Positions 1 to 5,779 of a DNA stretch of 5,779 nt are shown here, in pieces; the first letter of the stretch is position 1; each line of letters opens with the position of its first letter. The stretch comes from Deltaproteobacteria bacterium (lineage in GTDB: Bacteria; Desulfobacterota; GWC2-55-46), in NCBI GenBank assembly GCA_016182705.1, contig JACPGA010000183.1, positions 1 to 5,779 of the forward strand. Reading direction: 5' to 3'. The translations under genes were made by a program, and so were the position numbers. The notes beneath the pieces were generated by a model that worked only from the letters and a program-made list of their open reading frames with translations, ran no database searches and was not told where the DNA came from.

Positions 1-2
1 AA

Positions 3-674
3 AAGAGCCTTGACGACATAGACTCCGGCACGGTCATAATACGCTCCCACGGTGTGAAGCTGGAGGAGTACAACAAAGCAAAGGATAAAGGGCTCGGCAT
101 AGTAGACGCGACCTGCCCGTTCGTCAGAAAAGCGCAGGACCTTGTCTCACGTCTCACGAACGAGGGCTATGACGTCATTGTCGTCGGCGAGAAGGACCAC
201 CCTGAGGTAAAGGGGCTTATAAGCTACGGAAATAAGCAGGTGCGGGTCGTAAGCGGCCTTGCGGAACTCGCCGACATGCCACGCGTCAAGAGGCTCGGCA
301 TAGTTGCCCAGACGACCCTCCCCATGGAAAAACTTGAGGACGTCGTACGCTTCTGCCTGCACAAGGCTACAGAGATAAAAGTTTTCAACACCATATGTAA
401 TGCCACGTCCACGAGGCAGGCTGAGAGCGCGGCGCTGGCCAAGCAGGCTGACGTGATGGTCGTCGTTGGCGGAAAGAACAGCGCGAACACCAGAAGGCTC
501 GCGGAAGTTTGCCTGGCCATCCAACCCAAGACCTATCATATTGAGGTTGCTTCGGAATTGGACCCGGCCTGGTTCGTTGGCGCATTGATCGCCGGTATCA
601 CCTCCGGGGCTTCCACGCCCGACTGGCTTATCAACGAAGTTGTGGAGCGAATATCGTCTATGTGCCCGAAATGA
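3..674 (+). CDS. ispH: 4-hydroxy-3-methylbut-2-enyl diphosphate reductase (IspH/LytB), 5'-truncated by the window edge
   Basis: IspH is the [4Fe-4S] enzyme that reductively dehydroxylates HMBPP to IPP and DMAPP, the last step of the MEP isoprenoid pathway in the cytoplasm. The frame is open from position 3 and reads upstream through TVIIRSHGV, so the GTG at 54 is an internal valine and the true start lies before the window. Visible family motifs in order are RSHG (substrate His), DATCPFV (second cluster Cys), DHPEV (His and catalytic Glu), AQTTLPMEK, NTICNATSTRQ (third cluster Cys), GGKNSANTRRL (Ser/Asn diphosphate contacts) and GASTPDWL. The first cluster cysteine should be in the missing N-terminal part. 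About 223 residues are present out of roughly 280–310 usual for the family. The gene is followed by rpsA after 69 nt; ispH–rpsA adjacency, even fusion, is known in several bacterial groups. Nothing suggests decay. Confidence 0.96.
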   Translation, partial: KSLDDIDSGTVIIRSHGVKLEEYNKAKDKGLGIVDATCPFVRKAQDLVSRLTNEGYDVIVVGEKDHPEVKGLISYGNKQVRVVSGLAELADMPRVKRLGIVAQTTLPMEKLEDVVRFCLHKATEIKVFNTICNATSTRQAESAALAKQADVMVVVGGKNSANTRRLAEVCLAIQPKTYHIEVASELDPAWFVGALIAGITSGASTPDWLINEVVERISSMCPK

Positions 675-725
675 TTTGCACTTTGAAACACGCTATGATA
701 TGTTTTTCTTTCACAGAATAAGACA

Positions 726-733
726 GGGGAGGA
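726..733 (+). promoter_or_regulatory. Ribosome binding site of rpsA
   Basis: GGGGAGGA lies 10 nt before the ATG at 744 and is the only strong Shine-Dalgarno match in the 69-nt gap after ispH. It decides the rpsA start: an in-frame TTG at 735 sits almost on top of the site and is too close to be used. No convincing promoter was found in the gap, so rpsA is probably read through from ispH, though a weak -10-like TATGAT occurs at 694–699. Confidence 0.75.
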
Positions 734-743
734 TTGGCAATTA

Positions 744-2366
744 ATGATAGGGAGAGCGGATAAATCTCACGCCGGTGATGTTTCCAAGTCGGACTTCGAG
801 GAGCTTTTCGAAAGCCGCCTCAAGGAGCTACAGGAAGGGGACATCATAAAGGGGAAGATCGTCCAGATCACCCAGGACTCGGTGATGATCGATATCGGGT
901 ACAAGTCCGAGGGGCAGGTGCCGCTCAAGGAATTTCTGGATAAAGACGGCAATCCCACTGTCAAGGTCGGGGACGACGTTACCGTCCTTATCGAAAGGCG
1001 TGAAGACGAGTTCGGCAATATTTCCCTTTCCAAGGCCAAGGCCGATCAGTTCAAGATATGGGACAAGGTTATCGAGTCATGTGAAAAGGGCTCTGCCATA
1101 GAGGGGACAGTGTCCCAGAGGATAAAGGGCGGCTTCTACGTAGATATCGAAGGAATCACCGCGTTTCTGCCCGGCTCGCAGGTCGACCTGAAACCCGTCA
1201 GGAACCCGGATAAGCTCATAGGCCAGAAGTTCGCTTTCAGGGTATTGAAGTATAACAGGCGCAAGAACAACGTCATCGTCTCCAGACGCGTCATCCTCGA
1301 AGAGGAGAGGGAAGTATTGCGCAAGCAGACCCTCGGCACCATTGAGGAAGGGGCTGTTGTCGACGGCATAGTGAAAAACGTAACCGACTACGGTGCCTTC
1401 ATCGACCTGGGCGGCATAGACGGCCTTGTGCATTTGACCGACCTTTCATGGGGCAAAGTCACCCATCCTTCACAGGTATTGAAAATCGGCGACACCGTGA
1501 AGGTCATGATATTGAAGTTCAACAAGGAAGAGAACAAGATATCCCTGGGCCTCAAGCAGACCATGGAAGACCCGTGGCTCAAGGTCATGGAGAAATATCC
1601 GGCTGGCACAAGGACCACAGGCACTGTCGTCAACATAACCGACTACGGCGCGTTCGTTGAGCTCGAGCCGGGCCTCGAAGGGCTCGTGCACATATCCGAG
1701 ATGTCCTGGACCAAGCTCAAGCACCCCTCCCAGAAGGTCAAGGCCGGAGACCAGGTCGAAGTGCTGGTCCTCGAAGTAGACGCCGCGAACAAGAGAATAT
1801 CACTTGGCATGAAGCAGCTAGAGGCCAACCCGTGGGAAGAGGCTGAAAGGCGCTATCCCAAGGGGACAAGGATAAAGGGGCAGGTCAAGAACATAACCGA
1901 CTTCGGCGTCTTCATCGGCATCGAAGAGGGCATAGACGGCCTTGTCCACGTCTCAGACCTTTCATGGAAAAAAGTTAAGCACCCTTCGGAGATATTCAAG
2001 AAGGGACAGGAAGTCGAGGCTTTGGTCCTCAACATAGACAGCGCGAACAAGAGGTTTTCCCTTTCCACCAAGCTGCTTGAGAGAAACCCGTGGGAAGGGG
2101 TTGAAAACAGGTATAAGCCCGGAATGACCATCGAGGGCAGGGTCACGAGCGTCGCCGAGTTCGGCGCGTTTGTCGAACTCGAAGAGGGGTTAGAGGGGCT
2201 CGTACATGTCTCCGAGCTCTCGCGCGGCAAGAAAAGGGGCGCTGACATAAGCGAAGGCGATATCGTCGAGGTCGAAGTATTGAACGTCGACCCGGAGGAC
2301 AACAAGATAGGCCTGTCTATAAGGGAGATCAAAAGGCGCGCCGACGGCACACAGGAAGCTCAATGA
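744..2366 (+). CDS. rpsA: 30S ribosomal protein S1, six S1 domains
   Basis: Ribosomal protein S1 docks on the 30S subunit and unfolds and captures mRNA for initiation, mainly on structured or weak-SD leaders. The 540-residue product is close to the 557 of E. coli S1. Six S1 (OB-fold) domains are visible at about residues 32–100, 116–185, 203–272, 288–357, 374–443 and 460–529. Domains 1 and 2 are divergent, as expected for the ribosome-anchoring half. Domains 3–6 carry the RNA-binding pattern of a D/E-Y/F-G-A/V-F strand followed by G-L-V-H and a Ser-Glu/Asp-Leu/Met-Ser segment, repeating every 86 residues. The short N-terminus before domain 1 (FEELFESRLKELQEGD) is the usual lead-in. The start is set by GGGGAGGA 10 nt upstream. 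The stop TGA overlaps the sppA ATG, so the two are translationally coupled. A shorter paralogous S1-domain protein is unlikely given six full domains. Confidence 0.97.
   Translation: MIGRADKSHAGDVSKSDFEELFESRLKELQEGDIIKGKIVQITQDSVMIDIGYKSEGQVPLKEFLDKDGNPTVKVGDDVTVLIERREDEFGNISLSKAKADQFKIWDKVIESCEKGSAIEGTVSQRIKGGFYVDIEGITAFLPGSQVDLKPVRNPDKLIGQKFAFRVLKYNRRKNNVIVSRRVILEEEREVLRKQTLGTIEEGAVVDGIVKNVTDYGAFIDLGGIDGLVHLTDLSWGKVTHPSQVLKIGDTVKVMILKFNKEENKISLGLKQTMEDPWLKVMEKYPAGTRTTGTVVNITDYGAFVELEPGLEGLVHISEMSWTKLKHPSQKVKAGDQVEVLVLEVDAANKRISLGMKQLEANPWEEAERRYPKGTRIKGQVKNITDFGVFIGIEEGIDGLVHVSDLSWKKVKHPSEIFKKGQEVEALVLNIDSANKRFSLSTKLLERNPWEGVENRYKPGMTIEGRVTSVAEFGAFVELEEGLEGLVHVSELSRGKKRGADISEGDIVEVEVLNVDPEDNKIGLSIREIKRRADGTQEAQ
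1413..1967 (+). repeat. Near-identical DNA segments in S1 domains 3 and 5
   Basis: A 17-nt exact repeat (GGCATAGACGGCCTTGT) occurs at 1413–1429 and 1929–1945, and a 12-nt exact repeat (GACCTTTCATGG) at 1440–1451 and 1956–1967. Both pairs are 516 bp apart, exactly two 86-codon domain units. This is stronger conservation at DNA level than the protein repeat alone requires. It suggests fairly recent domain duplication or gene conversion between domains 3 and 5, although shared codon preference could contribute. Confidence 0.6.
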
Positions 2367-3244
2367 TAAAGTGCGGGGCGCTCAGGAACATCCTGGCCGC
2401 CTTTGGCGCGGTCGTCGCCTGCGTAATCGCCCTTGCCATTGTCATCGGCATAGTCTCTGGCGGGGGAGTGACCGGCGATAAGGTCGCCGTGGTGGACATT
2501 CAGGGGGTCATTGCCGACCCTTATGAAATAAACACGACGCTCCGCGAGCTCGGCGAAAGGGACGACGTAAAAGCAGTGGTCCTGCGTATCGAATCCCCGG
2601 GAGGCGCGGTCGGGCCTTCGCAGGAGATACACGGGGAGATACTACGGCTCAAAGAGAAAAAGACCGTGGTCGCCTCGATGGGCGCCATAGCAGCCTCCGG
2701 CGGATATTACGCCGCGGTCGCCGCTGATAAAATAATGGCAAACCCCGGCACGATCACCGGCTCCATCGGGGTGATAGTAGAGTTCGTAAACGCCCAGGAG
2801 CTCCTTGGGAAAATAGGGCTCAAGGGCTATGTTGTCAAAAGCGGCAAGTATAAAGACGTGGGCTCTCCGCTGCGCGAGATGGAAAAAGAGGAAAGGGAAC
2901 TCCTCCAGACCCTCATAAACGACGTCAACGGCCAGTTCATAAAGGCCGTGGCAGAGGGCAGGGGCCTCAAGACCGAAGAGGTCCGCAGGATCGCCGACGG
3001 CAGGATATTCACCGGCGCGCAGGCAAAGCAGCTGAAATTGGTGGACGAACTCGGTGGCTTGAGCGATGCCATAGCATTGAGCGCCAGCCTCGCCGGTATC
3101 GAGGGAGAGCCATCGGTGTTATACCCGGAACGGCAGAAGATGAGCATCTGGAAGACCTTCTCGGGCGGCGCTTCTATTGAATCGCTGACCGAGCTATTCA
3201 CCGGTCTCCGGGTGATGTACATGATACAAAACCCAGCCAGGTAA
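2363..3244 (+). CDS. sppA: Signal peptide peptidase SppA, short single-domain form
   Basis: SppA is a membrane-bound serine protease (family S49) that degrades signal peptides left in the membrane after secretion. The 293-residue product matches the short, single-catalytic-domain form known from Bacillus and archaea, not the 600-residue duplicated E. coli enzyme. Residues about 10–32 form one hydrophobic N-terminal anchor. The catalytic region follows: RIESPGGAV at 75–83, then MGAIAASGGYY with nucleophile Ser112, then ITGSIGVI at 131–138. KSGKYKD provides the general base, most likely Lys164. The 52-residue spacing of Ser112 and Lys164 equals the Ser147–Lys199 spacing I recall for Bacillus subtilis SppA. 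The ATG overlaps the rpsA stop by 4 nt (ATGA), and an AGGA at 2353–2356 inside rpsA serves as ribosome binding site. A periplasmic SohB-type protease is a less likely alternative. Confidence 0.94.
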   Translation: MIKCGALRNILAAFGAVVACVIALAIVIGIVSGGGVTGDKVAVVDIQGVIADPYEINTTLRELGERDDVKAVVLRIESPGGAVGPSQEIHGEILRLKEKKTVVASMGAIAASGGYYAAVAADKIMANPGTITGSIGVIVEFVNAQELLGKIGLKGYVVKSGKYKDVGSPLREMEKEERELLQTLINDVNGQFIKAVAEGRGLKTEEVRRIADGRIFTGAQAKQLKLVDELGGLSDAIALSASLAGIEGEPSVLYPERQKMSIWKTFSGGASIESLTELFTGLRVMYMIQNPAR

Positions 3245-3252
3245 AAAGGAGG
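3245..3252 (+). promoter_or_regulatory. Ribosome binding site of ihfB
   Basis: AAAGGAGG is a near-perfect Shine-Dalgarno sequence starting directly after the sppA stop and ending 10 nt before the ihfB ATG. It is the strongest site of the operon, which fits the high copy number expected of a nucleoid protein. Confidence 0.8.
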
Positions 3253-3262
3253 CAGCTGTAAC

Positions 3263-3547
3263 ATGACCAAAAGTGAGCTCATAGAGGCGGTAGCCGCCAA
3301 GGTCACTAACTTCTCGAGGAAGGATGTCGAGATAATCGTCGAGACCCTGTTCGAATCCATGGCCCAGAGCCTTTCCGAGGGCGACAAGGTCGAGATACGC
3401 GGGTTCGGGAGCTTCAAGATCAAGGAGCGCGACGGCAGACAGGGCCGCAATCCCAAGTCCGGCGAGAACATCTTCATCGACGCCAAAAAGGTGCCGTTCT
3501 TCAAGGCCGGCAAAGAGATACGCGAAAGGATCAACGACGATAAGTGA
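3263..3547 (+). CDS. ihfB: Integration host factor beta-like / HU-family DNA-binding protein
   Basis: This small nucleoid protein binds and sharply bends DNA as a dimer, supporting chromosome compaction, recombination and promoter architecture. The 94-residue length is exactly that of the HU/IHF family. The helical dimerisation half opens with MTKSELIEAVAAK. The beta-saddle motif RGFGSFKIKER follows at about 45–55, then the DNA-intercalating arm RNPKSGE with its Pro at the tip, and the C-terminal PFFKAGKEIRERIN. The longer C-terminus, the ELIEAVA and DVEIIVETLFESM pattern and the position downstream of rpsA favour IHF-beta over HU; rpsA–ihfB neighbourhood is also classic in E. coli. HU cannot be excluded from sequence alone. 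The stop codon overlaps the start of the HIT gene. Confidence 0.92.
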   Translation: MTKSELIEAVAAKVTNFSRKDVEIIVETLFESMAQSLSEGDKVEIRGFGSFKIKERDGRQGRNPKSGENIFIDAKKVPFFKAGKEIRERINDDK

Positions 3548-4044
3548 AACAGCTGTGGGCCCCCTGGCGTTCTGAGTACGTCAAGTCAGGAGACACGCTC
3601 GAGTGCATATTCTGCGCCGCGCGCGCCAAGAGCCCGGAAGAAGGCCTCGTGCTCTTCAACGGCTCCGTCTCCATCGTGATGCTCAACAAATTCCCCTACA
3701 ACAGCGCCCACCTGATGATCGCGCCGGTGCGGCATGTCGCTAACGTGGAAGAGCTCACCCCTGAGGAAGCGCTTGATTTTTTCAGGCTGCTCCGCCACAG
3801 CGTCACCGTCCTCAAAAAAGAACTGAATCCGGCCGGGTTCAACATCGGAATGAACGTCGGCAAGGCCGCGGGAGCCGGAATAGAAGATCACCTCCATACG
3901 CACGTGGTGCCCAGATGGAACGGGGACATGAACTTCATGCCGGTCCTGTCTGACACAAAGGTCATCCCCGAGCACCTTCAGGCCACCTTGAAAAGGCTGC
4001 TGCCGTACTACCAGCGCCTCGATACAGACGACTTCAGCGGCTAA
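3544..4044 (+). CDS. HIT-family nucleotide hydrolase/phosphorylase (Ap4A-phosphorylase-like)
   Basis: HIT proteins cleave the alpha-phosphate linkage of dinucleotides or nucleotide conjugates such as Ap4A, through a covalent nucleotidyl-His intermediate. The 166-residue protein has the N-terminal LWAPWRSEYV block and a C-x-x-C pair (Cys21, Cys24) of the kind that binds zinc in this subgroup. Substrate-side motifs are LNKFPYNSAHLMIAP and NIGMNVGKAAGAG. The HIT triad is His116-Leu-His118-Thr-His120-Val-Val, with His118 as expected nucleophile. The PRWNGDMNFMPV tail resembles the Ap4A phosphorylases of the Rv2613c type. The GTG start at 3544 is chosen because the conserved LWAPWR block begins at residue 4 and no other start lies nearby; it overlaps the ihfB stop by 4 nt (GTGA), so coupling is likely. 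The exact substrate is not visible. This is the last gene of the operon. Confidence 0.93.
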   Translation: MKQLWAPWRSEYVKSGDTLECIFCAARAKSPEEGLVLFNGSVSIVMLNKFPYNSAHLMIAPVRHVANVEELTPEEALDFFRLLRHSVTVLKKELNPAGFNIGMNVGKAAGAGIEDHLHTHVVPRWNGDMNFMPVLSDTKVIPEHLQATLKRLLPYYQRLDTDDFSG

Positions 4045-4067
4045 AATTGGCTTGACAAAAAGCCGCT
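4036..4067 (+). repeat. Inverted repeat across the HIT stop codon
   Basis: AGCGGCT (4036–4042) is a perfect inverted match to AGCCGCT (4061–4067) with an 18-nt loop. In RNA it would form a 7-bp stem spanning the HIT stop codon and could mark the operon end. No U-tract follows, so it is not a standard intrinsic terminator. A further AGCCGCT copy lies at 4083–4089. The repeat also flanks the -35 box at 4052. Confidence 0.4.
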
Positions 4068-4080
4068 CTTGTACTACTCT
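4052..4080 (+). promoter_or_regulatory. Sigma70-like promoter of the ZTP-riboswitch leader
   Basis: A consensus -35 TTGACA (4052–4057) is followed after 17 nt by TACTCT (4075–4080), a weaker -10 matching TATAAT at three of six positions including the first two and the last. Transcription would begin near 4086–4090, about 25 nt before the aptamer P1. The site begins 7 nt after the HIT stop, so the riboswitch RNA is a separate unit from the upstream operon, although read-through could also feed it. Confidence 0.6.
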
Positions 4081-4111
4081 ATAGCCGCTTGAAATAGACC
4101 GAACTTGGTCA

Positions 4112-5779
<1,668 letters not shown>

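Noticed and set aside
54..56. GTG as the start of ispH
   Set aside because: The frame is open upstream and encodes the conserved TVIIRSHGV segment with the substrate-binding His, so this codon is an internal valine.
147..539. Minus-strand open frame of 130 codons inside ispH
   Set aside because: It lies entirely antisense to a well-conserved enzyme, shows no recognisable motifs, and has no ribosome binding site of note.
676..699. Promoter for rpsA using TATGAT at 694–699
   Set aside because: The -10 is good, but no -35 match lies at 16–18 nt; the nearby TTGAAA at 683–688 is much too close.
686..705. Hairpin AAACA/TGTTT followed by T residues as an ispH terminator
   Set aside because: Only five mostly A–T pairs with a 10-nt loop; too weak for an intrinsic terminator, and the gap looks like a simple operon spacer.
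2827..3534. Minus-strand open frame of 235 codons across sppA and ihfB
   Set aside because: It is opposite two clear family members and its product is low-complexity Ser/Leu-rich, typical of a shadow of codon bias.

Overview
The window looks like a bacterial chromosome of the former Deltaproteobacteria (Desulfobacterota) or a related anaerobe. I infer this from the gene order ispH–rpsA–sppA–ihfB–HIT, which I recall from that group, from proteobacterial-style six-domain S1 and IHF-beta-like proteins, and from a moderately GC-rich sequence that uses many ATA and AGG codons. The phylum is an inference; the gene identities are not in doubt. All genes are on the + strand.

Positions 1–4044 are a tightly packed housekeeping operon. 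It starts with the 3' part of ispH (last iron-sulfur enzyme of the MEP isoprenoid pathway), then a 69-nt gap and rpsA (ribosomal protein S1, six S1 domains). Next come sppA (membrane signal-peptide peptidase; its ATG overlaps the rpsA stop by 4 nt), ihfB (IHF-beta/HU DNA-binding protein, 18 nt later with a strong ribosome binding site) and a HIT-family nucleotide hydrolase/phosphorylase (GTG start overlapping the ihfB stop by 4 nt). The overlaps imply translational coupling.

Positions 4045–4403 are a 359-nt non-coding region and the most interesting part. It carries a sigma70-like promoter, a clear ZTP (pfl-motif) riboswitch aptamer with P1, P2, P3 and the pseudoknot, and an intrinsic terminator. 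The terminator's 5' arm is the aptamer's own conserved 3' segment, the layout of a ZTP-activated transcriptional switch. After the terminator come a second TTGACA promoter and an inverted repeat overlapping its -10 region.

Positions 4404–5779 hold the 5' part (458 codons) of a monomeric NADP-dependent isocitrate dehydrogenase gene, cut by the window end. ZTP riboswitches normally precede purine and one-carbon/folate genes (purH, folD, fhs, glyA), so one directly ahead of an isocitrate dehydrogenase is unexpected. It may tie NADPH or 2-oxoglutarate supply to 10-formyl-tetrahydrofolate status, or control a folate/purine gene beyond the window. An SD-like AGGCGG inside the terminator's 3' arm, followed by an ATG that stays open and in frame into icd, raises the possibility of a second, switch-dependent start.
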